26,952 bases of DNA from a virus. The stretch is from the IMG/VR virus record IMGVR_UViG_3300036832_001328, positions 1 through 26,952 of that record; one strand, given 5' to 3'. Of this stretch, positions 7,549 to 13,778 are shown in pieces (positions within the stretch are counted from its first letter, which is position 1; each line of letters opens with the position of its first letter). The position numbers and the translations under genes were made by a program. Under the pieces are notes generated by a model. It was not told the DNA's origin. It saw only the letters and a program-made list of their open reading frames with translations, and searched no databases.

Positions 7549-8100
7549 TCAGCCCCCCTTCCGCCGCAACTGGGTGAAGCCCAGTCCCAGCAGGCCGACA
7601 CCGAGCAGGGCAAGACCTGCTGGCTCCGGAGTGGCGAGCGCCTCGGCAGTTGCCGAGAACGACCCCACTTCCTGACCAAGCTGGTTGATCGTCCAGACAA
7701 ACGTGCCCGGCGTCGCTGTGAAGCCGGTCATGTTCAACGTCGCGGGAGCATTGATCGCCAGCGAGTTTGGCGCCGGCGTGAAGCTGCCGCCAGCGTCAAC
7801 CGTGATGGTAGCGACCAGCGGTCCCTCGGTGATGGTGAACAGCAGGCCGGTGCCCACGGTCGGGCTGTAGGTGAAGGCTGGCTGGTTGACCGTCACGCAC
7901 GACAGGCAGGCGATGAACGGCGCGAATGAGCCGGTCTGGTTGGGTGCGAGGCCAGCCGGGGTCTGGCTCAGCACCTGGGTTGAGGTGAAGCTGGCGCCGC
8001 CGATGATGTTGAGTTCACTCCCGGCAGCGATCGGTCCGGCGTAGGCGGTGCCGGCGAATGCCAGCCCGATCAACGCCGTAGAGAGAAGTAAGCGCTTCAT
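7549..8100 (-). CDS. PEP-CTERM exported protein 2 (exosortase substrate)
   Basis: 183 aa. MKRLLLSTALIGLAFAGTAYA is a classic Sec signal peptide with cleavage after AYA. The body is beta-rich with one CLSC pair (about residue 64-67) and many Thr/Ser/Gly. The C-terminus is TPEPAGLALLGVGLLGLGF then TQLRRKGG: a complete PEP-CTERM tripartite sorting signal. AAGGA precedes the ATG by about 6 bases. It is the first gene of a two-gene unit; its stop is one base from the TTG of the second. The two bodies are not obviously similar, so this is a pair of different cargo proteins sharing a sorting signal rather than a clear duplication. The ~85-base leader upstream has no convincing promoter. Confidence 0.9.
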   Translation of the reverse strand: MKRLLLSTALIGLAFAGTAYAGPIAAGSELNIIGGASFTSTQVLSQTPAGLAPNQTGSFAPFIACLSCVTVNQPAFTYSPTVGTGLLFTITEGPLVATITVDAGGSFTPAPNSLAINAPATLNMTGFTATPGTFVWTINQLGQEVGSFSATAEALATPEPAGLALLGVGLLGLGFTQLRRKGG

Positions 8101-8184
8101 GTCTAGTCCTTTGCAAAGTGCCCAAAGTCAGGCAGGAGAGAGTAAACCAGAAAATGAAAAAAGGCACCTGCATATAGTTAAACG

Positions 8185-8520
8185 TTAGATTGTTTCGAGC
8201 ATCTCCCACGTTGTCCGGGCTTTTCTCCTGCGTCTGGTCTTCGGTGTGGCGGCGGTAGACGACCGCGGACCCCAGAACAGGTGCGCCGCCTTTACGCATA
8301 GCCGGTTCTTGCAGCTGTGATAGGTAAGCAGGCGGGGGTCGTTCTCACCTGTTGCCAGCATCAGGGCAACCCGCGGCGCCTGGTATTCCTTGCCGTCGAT
8401 GATGATGCTGCTCGGATAGCCACTCCTGGTTGGATGCTTCCATATCTGGCAGTCACCGTCTGAGCGGGAGTTGGTGTCGAGCCACCAGCGCAGGTCATCC
8501 GCTGAAGGCGACGGCCTCAT
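8185..8520 (-). CDS. HNH endonuclease, homing/phage type
   Basis: 111 aa. The core CQIWKHPTRSGYPSS.. through IIIDGKEYQAPRVAL and then YHSCKNRLCVKAAHLFWG follows the HNH_3-type zinc-finger nuclease pattern (small molecule/zinc Cys pair, then H-x-C...N..CV...HL..G). The C-terminal tail is basic (TPKTRRRRKAR). The ATG overlaps the stop of the upstream coiled-coil gene (ATGA). Free-standing HNH genes are common mobile passengers in phages; this one lies directly upstream of the PEP-CTERM pair and its last codons carry a 17-bp repeat found again at 4306. It could alternatively help DNA packaging, but that usually needs a terminase neighbour. Confidence 0.75.
   Translation of the reverse strand: MRPSPSADDLRWWLDTNSRSDGDCQIWKHPTRSGYPSSIIIDGKEYQAPRVALMLATGENDPRLLTYHSCKNRLCVKAAHLFWGPRSSTAATPKTRRRRKARTTWEMLETI
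8189..8205. repeat. 17-bp direct repeat, copy 2
   Basis: Same 17 bases as 4306-4322. Here it lies in the last codons of the HNH gene (EMLETI-stop). The two copies flank the PEP-CTERM/701-aa/microprotein block. Confidence 0.85.
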
Positions 8521-8702
8521 GGTCTGATCTTCGTGGCACGATCGACCTTATCCGCCAGGAGTTCGATCGTGGTCTTGCGCGGTGCAGGTGTCATCAGCGC
8601 CGCCACTGCGCTGCGCAGTTCCTCGATCTGCCGGTCTTTGCCGGCGAGTTGTGCCTTCAGGTCGATGATGGTGTCGCAGAGTTCACGTTCGGTTGGTGTC
8701 AT
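8517..8702 (-). CDS. Short coiled-coil protein, unknown
   Basis: 61 aa from ATG 8702, chosen because it overlaps the dCMP deaminase TGA as ATGA; a longer form from 8735 would overlap by 37 bases. Residues about 4-40 form a heptad-like amphipathic helix (LCDTIIDLKAQLAGKDRQIE.. LRSAV), the rest is basic. Coupled at both ends to its neighbours. No functional clue beyond likely oligomerisation. Confidence 0.65.
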   Translation of the reverse strand: MTPTERELCDTIIDLKAQLAGKDRQIEELRSAVAALMTPAPRKTTIELLADKVDRATKIRP

Positions 8703-9121
8703 TTCAGGTGTATCCACTCTCTGGTGATCGTCCATAGGTAGCAGCCTGAGGCAGCATAGTCTTCACGGAACACAATGCGACGGCAGCTGGTCGCCAGCAG
8801 CATCTTGACGCAGGACACGCAGGGTGCCGTGGTGGCATAGAGTGTCATGATGCGCTGTGGGTCCGGGCAGAATACCACGCAGTTGACTTCAGCGTGGATG
8901 GCCTCGCAGACATCCAGACCAAGGCCGGAAGTGAAACCAATTCCCTCGCATGGCGTCTCAGTGCAATGCGGAAAGCCCCGCGGCGTGCCGTTGTAGCCGG
9001 TCGACAGGATGACCCCCTCCTGGTCAACAGCCACGGCACCGACCTTGCGGCGCGCGCAGGTGCCCCTCAAGGCGGTCACCTCTGCCAGGCGCAGCCCCCA
9101 TTCGTCGCGTGATATCCTCAT
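8699..9121 (-). CDS. Deoxycytidylate (dCMP) deaminase
   Basis: 140 aa. Zinc-dependent cytidine/deoxycytidylate deaminase: catalytic HAE motif at His76-Glu78 and the PCVSC pair with Cys101 and Cys104; the CARRKVGAV segment and GYNGTPRG loop (residues 42-49) are typical of dCMP deaminases (comEB/T4 gp cd type). It converts dCMP to dUMP for thymidylate synthesis. The gene overlaps its neighbours on both sides by 4 bases, within the nucleotide-metabolism block. In a phage that modifies cytosine it would compete with the dCMP hydroxymethylase-like enzyme next door, as also happens in T4. Confidence 0.92.
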   Translation of the reverse strand: MRISRDEWGLRLAEVTALRGTCARRKVGAVAVDQEGVILSTGYNGTPRGFPHCTETPCEGIGFTSGLGLDVCEAIHAEVNCVVFCPDPQRIMTLYATTAPCVSCVKMLLATSCRRIVFREDYAASGCYLWTITREWIHLK

Positions 9122-9366
9122 GACTTTAACTTCGGACTGATGTTGACCTTAGTGTCTGGACCAATGCCGTCCTTCAGGGTTTCCGCGCAGTGGGCTTCGG
9201 TCTCACCACTGAAGATCATGATGTCGACGGGCAGACCTACATCGTCGCCGCGGATACGGATAAAGGTGTCACCCGGCTTGGCGCGGAACCTGTCCAGGTT
9301 GGCGAAACTCAGACCGAGCACCAGGATAGACTTGCCGGTGCCGTCGTGTGCAATGGCTTTGATCAT
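9118..9366 (-). CDS. Conserved-looking phage protein in the nucleotide block, unknown
   Basis: 82 aa. ATG 9366 starts one base after the stop of the thymidylate-synthase-like gene, and its TGA overlaps the next ATG. The sequence ILVLGLSFANLDRFRA and later DIMIFSGETEAHCAETL, ending IGPDTKV, resembles a family of small phage proteins of unknown function. A mixed alpha/beta fold is likely. Its tight coupling between the dCMP-type synthase and the dCMP deaminase suggests a role in the same pathway, but this is inference from position only. Confidence 0.75.
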   Translation of the reverse strand: MIKAIAHDGTGKSILVLGLSFANLDRFRAKPGDTFIRIRGDDVGLPVDIMIFSGETEAHCAETLKDGIGPDTKVNISPKLKS

Positions 9367-9367
9367 T

Positions 9368-10138
9368 TCACTTCTCCCACCAGCGGTGCGGATCACCCGG
9401 CTTACTGTCGCGCAGTGCTGTGAGATAGTCGAGCAGGTAGTTGACGTCGCTCGACCACAAGGCGCCTGGTGCCGAGCGCGATGGTGTGAACTGATATAGC
9501 AATGATGTTTTGTCCCTGGCATAGACATGGCTGGAGGCAGCCGTGATCGACAGCATGCCAGGTTCCAGGGTGGGGTAGGTATCCTGCAGGATGATAACGG
9601 CCGTGTAGGCAATGCAGGTAAAGCTGAAGATGTCGATCGGCAGGCCGAGCCAGACATCGCTGGACCGCATGAAGACGCTGAGGTGCAGCTTGTCCTGGCG
9701 TATCTTGAAGTCCATGGCAACCGTGCAGGGAATATCCTTCGACACCGGCGGGCACCGGTTCCAGGTTGTCAGGGTCGCCTGTCTGCTATCCCGGTCGGCA
9801 ACCAGAGTATCTATGACATACTTCATCTGCTGATGGATGCGCGGACCATAGGCGCCTGTCAGGAATATCCCATCGTCGGAGAACTCACGCATGCGCGGTA
9901 TCCAAGGCTCGATATCCACCAGCTTGTCGGACCCTTTCAGTATCCACAAAGCCTCACCTGCTATAACGCGGCTTTTCAGGTTGCGCTCTTTGGCAGTGAC
10001 GACAGGATAGCGCATGTCAATGGTATGCGTGACGTTCAACTGCTCGAACGTCTCGATACCTCTCGGTGATACCTTGTCGCCGTTGATGGCGCCGTCGTAT
10101 GCCCGGTGCCAGGCAAGGTCAGCGGTCAGGATTGTCAT
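9368..10138 (-). CDS. Thymidylate synthase superfamily enzyme, probable dCMP hydroxymethylase (or dCMP-specific synthase)
   Basis: 256 aa from ATG 10138 (GAGG 8 bases upstream). Landmarks: catalytic Cys138 in IPCTV, Arg158-Ser159 in FMRSSDV, Asp161, Gly165, Asp169 in GLPIDI, and His204-Val-Tyr206. In thymidylate synthases the residue aligned with Asp169 is an Asn (Asn177 in E. coli) that reads dUMP; Asp at this place is the mark of dCMP-using members such as T4 dCMP hydroxymethylase (Asp179). MRSxDV and Cys-Thr also match T4 gp42 as I recall it. The likely reaction is methylene-tetrahydrofolate plus dCMP to hydroxymethyl-dCMP; methylation of dCMP is the alternative. Neighbouring kinase, MazG-like and deaminase genes support a nucleotide pool role. 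Confidence 0.82.
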   Translation of the reverse strand: MTILTADLAWHRAYDGAINGDKVSPRGIETFEQLNVTHTIDMRYPVVTAKERNLKSRVIAGEALWILKGSDKLVDIEPWIPRMREFSDDGIFLTGAYGPRIHQQMKYVIDTLVADRDSRQATLTTWNRCPPVSKDIPCTVAMDFKIRQDKLHLSVFMRSSDVWLGLPIDIFSFTCIAYTAVIILQDTYPTLEPGMLSITAASSHVYARDKTSLLYQFTPSRSAPGALWSSDVNYLLDYLTALRDSKPGDPHRWWEK

Positions 10139-10436
10139 GGGTATATCCTCTGCTGCTGGGGTGATGGACGGCTTTCCAGTGTTCCTCGCACCAGACACCT
10201 CTCCACACTTTGTTATGGCAGCGCTTATATGGCTTCGTGTCACCGCTGAGATACTGGCATTCGCTGTGAGCCACTGGCCACACAGGTGCGGGCGAAGGAA
10301 CGGCGACCTGCACCGGCTGCTTGAGCTTCCACCTGATCGAACTGGCTGAGCGGCCAAGCCTGGCGGCGATATCTTTCGGTTTGCTGCCGCGCATCTCATT
10401 GAGTATTTTGACATCATCGTCAGACCATTCAGCCAT
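10119..10436 (-). CDS. GcrA-like transcriptional regulator
   Basis: 105 aa from ATG 10436, which overlaps the kinase stop by 8 bases. The N-terminus MAEWSDDDVKILNEMRG.. with IAARLGRSASSIRWKLK is a Myb/SANT-like helix-turn-helix as in GcrA. The C-terminal part has CQYLSGDTKPYKRCHN then WCEEHW, matching the Cys/His cluster of GcrA-family proteins (C..(P/L)xGD...C......YC..H). GcrA is a sigma70-associated cell-cycle regulator of alphaproteobacteria that responds to GANTC adenine methylation. A phage copy may redirect host transcription. The sequence is divergent, so family membership is likely but not certain. Confidence 0.65.
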   Translation of the reverse strand: MAEWSDDDVKILNEMRGSKPKDIAARLGRSASSIRWKLKQPVQVAVPSPAPVWPVAHSECQYLSGDTKPYKRCHNKVWRGVWCEEHWKAVHHPSSRGYTHDNPDR

Positions 10437-10944
10437 TGCCAAGTATCCTCTCAATGAGAGCATTGCGCTCAGATACGAATGGCCAGACGGTAATCGTAGG
10501 CAACGTGGTCATGAACTCGTTGCGATACCAACTCCACACTTTGAACAGCTGGCTGGTGTTCTCCAGATATTCGTTGCCTTTACGGCGCTGCCAGTTCTCC
10601 TTGATGGTGTCGAAGTCGGCGTCACAGCGGATTACCAGCAGCTGGGCTTTACGCTCTATGAAAGCTTCCAGGGCTTCTCCCCTTATGCCGATCCGGTCAG
10701 CGCCTCCACGGAAGGCAAGCCCGTAGGGTTTCTCGCTCAGCCATGAGCGATCCATGACGACATCGACGATACCGGACACAGCCGGGATCATCAATATCGA
10801 ATAGATGTCGATCAGGTCGTTCTCGGTCGCCTGCGGGTATGACCCATGGTGGATATACACGGCACCGATGTGCTTGGCGAGGGCAAGAGCGAGTGTGCTC
10901 TTGCCGACGCCATCAGGACCTTCGAAGATGAAAACCCGCTTCAC
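10429..10944 (-). CDS. Deoxynucleoside monophosphate kinase, thymidylate kinase-like
   Basis: 171 aa from a GTG start overlapping the upstream TGA (GTGA). P-loop GPDGVGKST at residues 9-17 and the MDRSWLSEKPYG element (DR motif plus following tyrosine) are those of thymidylate kinase-like P-loop kinases; a Glu/Arg-rich lid (IKENWQRRKGNEY) follows. It would phosphorylate dNMPs to dNDPs. In T4 the analogous gp1 also accepts hydroxymethyl-dCMP, which a cytosine-modifying phage needs because host CMP kinase does not handle it well. Its place between the MazG-like gene and the dCMP-type synthase fits that role. Confidence 0.85.
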   Translation of the reverse strand: MKRVFIFEGPDGVGKSTLALALAKHIGAVYIHHGSYPQATENDLIDIYSILMIPAVSGIVDVVMDRSWLSEKPYGLAFRGGADRIGIRGEALEAFIERKAQLLVIRCDADFDTIKENWQRRKGNEYLENTSQLFKVWSWYRNEFMTTLPTITVWPFVSERNALIERILGNG

Positions 10945-11348
10945 CGTGGACTCCCATGATCATCGATATAGACTGGGTGCTCTGGATCGTAGCCTGCCTT
11001 CTTCAGAATTTTTTCGATGTCGGGAGGCGGGCATCCTTTGGGGCGTTTGATGTCGCCGTTAGGTTGTTTCTCCTTGCGCATGTTGACCGCTTGGATTTCA
11101 GCCCATATCTTCTCCCACGGCAAGCCCATCAGCAGCACAGTGCCGAGTGCCACATAGACGATATCTGCCAGCGCATCTGCCTGCTTGGCAAGATCATGGG
11201 TAGCACCCGCCTCGATAAGCTCACGCAGTTCCTCGAACAGGAAGGTAACGCGCTTCGCCAAAAGAACCTGTGTCAGATGCACGGGTGCATCTGACACAGG
11301 TTCCTCGAACTGAACGCGGAACTTTCTGACGTCCGCGAGTTCGGTCAT
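10941..11348 (-). CDS. MazG-like NTP pyrophosphohydrolase (all-alpha NTP-PPase)
   Basis: 135 aa. ATG 11348 overlaps the stop of the first methyltransferase frame (TGATG). FEELRELIEA (Glu39, Glu40, Glu43) followed by QADALADIVYVALGT (Asp58, Asp62) is the metal-binding EExxE...D pattern of phage MazG-like/phosphoribosyl-ATP pyrophosphatase-like proteins; a KEKQPNGDIKRPKG tail is also typical of the phage group. The enzyme would hydrolyse a dNTP or NTP to the monophosphate. Next to a dCMP-type synthase it could act as the dCTPase that removes normal dCTP, as T4 gp56 does. The gene contains a 40-bp perfect palindrome at 11264-11303. Confidence 0.82.
   Translation of the reverse strand: MTELADVRKFRVQFEEPVSDAPVHLTQVLLAKRVTFLFEELRELIEAGATHDLAKQADALADIVYVALGTVLLMGLPWEKIWAEIQAVNMRKEKQPNGDIKRPKGCPPPDIEKILKKAGYDPEHPVYIDDHGSPR
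11264..11303. repeat. 40-bp palindrome (19-bp perfect arms, 2-base centre) inside the MazG-like gene
   Basis: GAACCTGTGTCAGATGCAC (11264-11282) is the exact reverse complement of GTGCATCTGACACAGGTTC (11285-11303), with GG between them. It encodes in-frame residues (about EEPVSDAPVHLTQV) that fit the family's N-terminal region, so it is not an insertion that breaks the gene. Confidence 0.95.
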
Positions 11349-11674
11349 CAAGCTGCCGCTTCCTTGCGGGGGCGACCAGGGCCACGCTTCATGACAACGG
11401 GCGGAGGTGCGGCTGCGGCCTTCTTCTTGGCCGGCACGGCGGCCTTGGCGACCGGCTTCTTCGCAGTTGTCTCGCCGTTGGCTCCCTTCTTGAGGATGCC
11501 ACGGTTCCAGCTGATGTCGGAAGCCTTGGCGCGCGATCCCTCGAACTGGGCATGCACGGCCTCGAGAATTGCATCGGTATCATCTGACCAATCCGTCAGC
11601 AGGCGGCGGATATAAGCACCTGATCCTTCGCCGTCTTCCCGCGGCGGATAAGCTGGTTGTGCGGCTTTTGCCAT
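11348..11674 (-). CDS. Possible nested gene: AT-hook/Ala-Lys-rich small DNA-binding-like protein
   Basis: An in-frame ATG at 11674, with AAGGA about 9 bases upstream and a TATAAC -10 element at 11708-11713, would give a 108-aa product: EGEGSGAYIRRLL-type domain (about residues 14-60), a Lys/Ala/Pro-rich basic linker and the AT-hook-like KRGPGRPRK. The same domain ends the 14242 gene, where it also has its own promoter and start. The residues encoded just upstream (ILYNLPLQQPEGKLH) look like translated leader, since methyltransferase 2 ends at the equivalent point. Whether nested or only fused is unresolved. Confidence 0.45.
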   Translation of the reverse strand: MAKAAQPAYPPREDGEGSGAYIRRLLTDWSDDTDAILEAVHAQFEGSRAKASDISWNRGILKKGANGETTAKKPVAKAAVPAKKKAAAAPPPVVMKRGPGRPRKEAAA

Positions 11675-12748
11675 GTGTAATTTTCCTTCTGGTTGTTGGA
11701 GGGGCAGGTTATAGAGTATTCCGGGCGGCTTGGCTATATCAAAAACAGCTGGAGACAGGTCATTAAGGCGATTATTTTTCACAAGTCCGGCATAGACCTG
11801 CCTTGCCAGCCATTCCCCTGCTTTCGGCATTACGGCGCGGTTCATCAGACCGGATATCGCGTTATAGCTGGCCTCTGGCCACAGGTAGTCGAGCGGATAG
11901 GAACAGATCGTCGCCAGCTCGTCCTGGGTCAGGCAGCGGTTCTTGGAGGGGTGATAGACCAGCAGAGGCACCGGTGCCGGTTTGTCCCATGCCAGGCGGC
12001 GCGACAGGAACGGTGGTGCATCGATGCGTTGCCCGCGCGCACCGCGTGGCGGGTCAGGGTTTCTAGCCGCATAGACCTTGTGCAGGCTCTCGCCCGGCAG
12101 GGCATGTGGCAACATCTGTATATGCGACTTCGGTGGTACAGGTATAGCGTAACCATTCCTGCGCCTGGGCAAGCCCTTGAAGGCTTCTTTCACCGTGACA
12201 GGTCTGTCAAAGTCCGGTATCTCCCATGGAATGACGACTTTGTGGAAGACGTAGAAGATGCGCTGACGTGACTGAGGAATGCCGAGCCATTGAGCATTGT
12301 GCACGACAATGGTTGTAGCGAAGCCATAAGGTTCGGCCTTACTGATCAGCTCGTCGACATGCGCCCTTCCCTTGGTGAATGACTGAGGGACCGACTCGAT
12401 CGCCAGCACATCCGGATCGACGACATCCATGGCATAGTTGAAGATGTCATGGTGTGCCTGTAGCCTCGGGTCGAGGTGCCAGTTATGTGCCTTGCTGGCA
12501 GTGTTGGCACCAGACCAGATCGCGCAGGGTGGGTTAGCATACATGAACTTGACAAGACCATGCCAGGAGGTCGGCCACTTCGCCGGGCCGCCGAGGTAGA
12601 TCGGCATGCCTGGAAAGTTCAGGTTTACTACGTTGCTGCCATAGCCGTCATGCTCCAGATGCCCGACCACGTTAAAGTGCTCAGCTACACCTAGGGTAAA
12701 GCCTCCGGCATAGATATGCGCACCAAGAGCGTTAATCAGTGAAGGCAT
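11348..12748 (-). CDS. C5-cytosine DNA methyltransferase 1 with C-terminal DNA-binding-like extension
   Basis: 466 aa from ATG 12748 (GGGGG 5-6 bases upstream; overlaps the previous gene by 17 bases). Residues 1-355 are a C5-methyltransferase: divergent SAM motif GAHIYAGGFTLGV (about 9-21), motif IV ANPPC with catalytic Cys75, motif VI ESVP with Glu118, motif VIII SRQRIFYV and motif IX LTQDELATICSYP. The closest relative is the adjacent methyltransferase 2. From residue 359 the frame continues into a separate domain (EGSGAYIRRLL ... FEGSRAKASDISWNRG), then a Lys/Ala-rich stretch and an AT-hook-like KRGPGRPRK. The join crosses a promoter-like sequence and an internal ATG, so the extension may also be made alone. 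Expected role: modification of phage DNA, perhaps against restriction. Confidence 0.85.
   Translation of the reverse strand: MPSLINALGAHIYAGGFTLGVAEHFNVVGHLEHDGYGSNVVNLNFPGMPIYLGGPAKWPTSWHGLVKFMYANPPCAIWSGANTASKAHNWHLDPRLQAHHDIFNYAMDVVDPDVLAIESVPQSFTKGRAHVDELISKAEPYGFATTIVVHNAQWLGIPQSRQRIFYVFHKVVIPWEIPDFDRPVTVKEAFKGLPRRRNGYAIPVPPKSHIQMLPHALPGESLHKVYAARNPDPPRGARGQRIDAPPFLSRRLAWDKPAPVPLLVYHPSKNRCLTQDELATICSYPLDYLWPEASYNAISGLMNRAVMPKAGEWLARQVYAGLVKNNRLNDLSPAVFDIAKPPGILYNLPLQQPEGKLHMAKAAQPAYPPREDGEGSGAYIRRLLTDWSDDTDAILEAVHAQFEGSRAKASDISWNRGILKKGANGETTAKKPVAKAAVPAKKKAAAAPPPVVMKRGPGRPRKEAAA
11708..11736 (-). promoter_or_regulatory. Putative sigma70-type promoter for the nested AT-hook product
   Basis: On the - strand: -35 TAGCCA (11736-11731), 17-base spacer, -10 TATAAC (11713-11708). 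The -35 is weak (4 of 6), the -10 is identical to that of the 14280 promoter, which drives the same domain. Confidence 0.4.
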
Positions 12749-13778
12749 GATGACCCCCTGGCGGCTCAGCTGCATTGAAGATCATCGGAGACAGGTCATT
12801 GATACGGTTGTTGGTCTGCAGGCTCTGGCTGATCTGGAGCGCCAGCCACTCGGCGGTCTTCGGCATGATACCTCTATTCATGTAATGCGTGACATTAGCC
12901 TGACTGCTTCTGACCGGCCAGTGGTAGTCGGTTGGGTAGGAGCAGATCGTGGCAAGTTCGTCCTGGGTCAGACGGCGATGCTCGGTAGGGTGATAAACTT
13001 CCAACGGGACCGGTGCCGGCTTATCCCATGATAGGCGCTGGTGCAGAAAGGAGGGGGCACCTATGTGGGTGCCATTGGGGTTGCGCACTGCCACAGGGGT
13101 GATTTTGTAATAAGTCTGCCGGAGCTTGCCGCCTGGTGGGGTTAGCTTCAGGGACCTCATGATGCGGGGCATAAGGACTGGCAGCTTGTAGCCATTCGAC
13201 GCCCCATTGAGCTTGCTGAAAGCCTGGCGCACAGTCGTAGGCGCTGTGAAGTCCGGCATACTCCACGGGATTACTACCTTATGGAAGATGTAGAAAATGC
13301 GCGGCCGGTTCTGCGGCACCCCAAACCACATGGCATTGTGCCTGACCGCGGTCATGGCATAGCCATAGGTTTCGGCCCGGATGATCTGACTGATGATGTA
13401 GCGCCTTCCCTTGGTGAAGGAAAGCGGCACGGACTCGATCGCCAGGACGTCAGGAGCGACCACATCCATGGCGTAGTTGAAGATATCGTCGTGCTGGTCG
13501 AGCCTGGGGTCCAGGTGCCAACGGTCGGCCTTGCTTGTCTTGGAGGCGCCTGACCAGATAGCGCAGGGTGGGTTGGCGAAGATGAAGCGGGGCGCTTCAT
13601 GCCAAAAAGCCGGCCACTTTGCCGGACCCCCGGTATAGATCGGGAGGTCCGGAAAGTTGAGCCGGACAACATTCGAACCGTAGCCTTCATGCTCTAAGTG
13701 GGCAAGCACTTTGAAGTGCCTGCCCACCCCGAGTGTGAAGCCTCCGGCGTAGATGTGGGCGCCGAGGGCCGGGATCAT
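12732..13778 (-). CDS. C5-cytosine DNA methyltransferase 2
   Basis: 348 aa from ATG 13778, which overlaps the TGA of the upstream gene (ATGA). Motifs: GAHIYAGGFTLGV (SAM binding, residues 6-18), ANPPC with catalytic Cys72, ESVP with Glu115, QNRPRIFYIFHK (motif VIII), and LTQDELATICSYPTDY (motif IX), ending in the MNRGIMPKTAEWLALQI motif X region. It is clearly paralogous to methyltransferase 1 along its whole length (shared NSNVV/GYGSNVV, IYxGGPAKWP, DIFNYAMDVV, WDKPAPVPL segments). The ~50-100 residue stretch before motif IX, where target recognition occurs, is the most divergent, so the two probably have different target sites. No partner restriction enzyme is adjacent. Confidence 0.87.
   Translation of the reverse strand: MIPALGAHIYAGGFTLGVGRHFKVLAHLEHEGYGSNVVRLNFPDLPIYTGGPAKWPAFWHEAPRFIFANPPCAIWSGASKTSKADRWHLDPRLDQHDDIFNYAMDVVAPDVLAIESVPLSFTKGRRYIISQIIRAETYGYAMTAVRHNAMWFGVPQNRPRIFYIFHKVVIPWSMPDFTAPTTVRQAFSKLNGASNGYKLPVLMPRIMRSLKLTPPGGKLRQTYYKITPVAVRNPNGTHIGAPSFLHQRLSWDKPAPVPLEVYHPTEHRRLTQDELATICSYPTDYHWPVRSSQANVTHYMNRGIMPKTAEWLALQISQSLQTNNRINDLSPMIFNAAEPPGGHHAFTD

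Noticed and set aside
8101-8184. Promoter upstream of the PEP-CTERM pair
   Set aside because: AT-rich stretches are present, but no -35/-10 pair with correct spacing is convincing.
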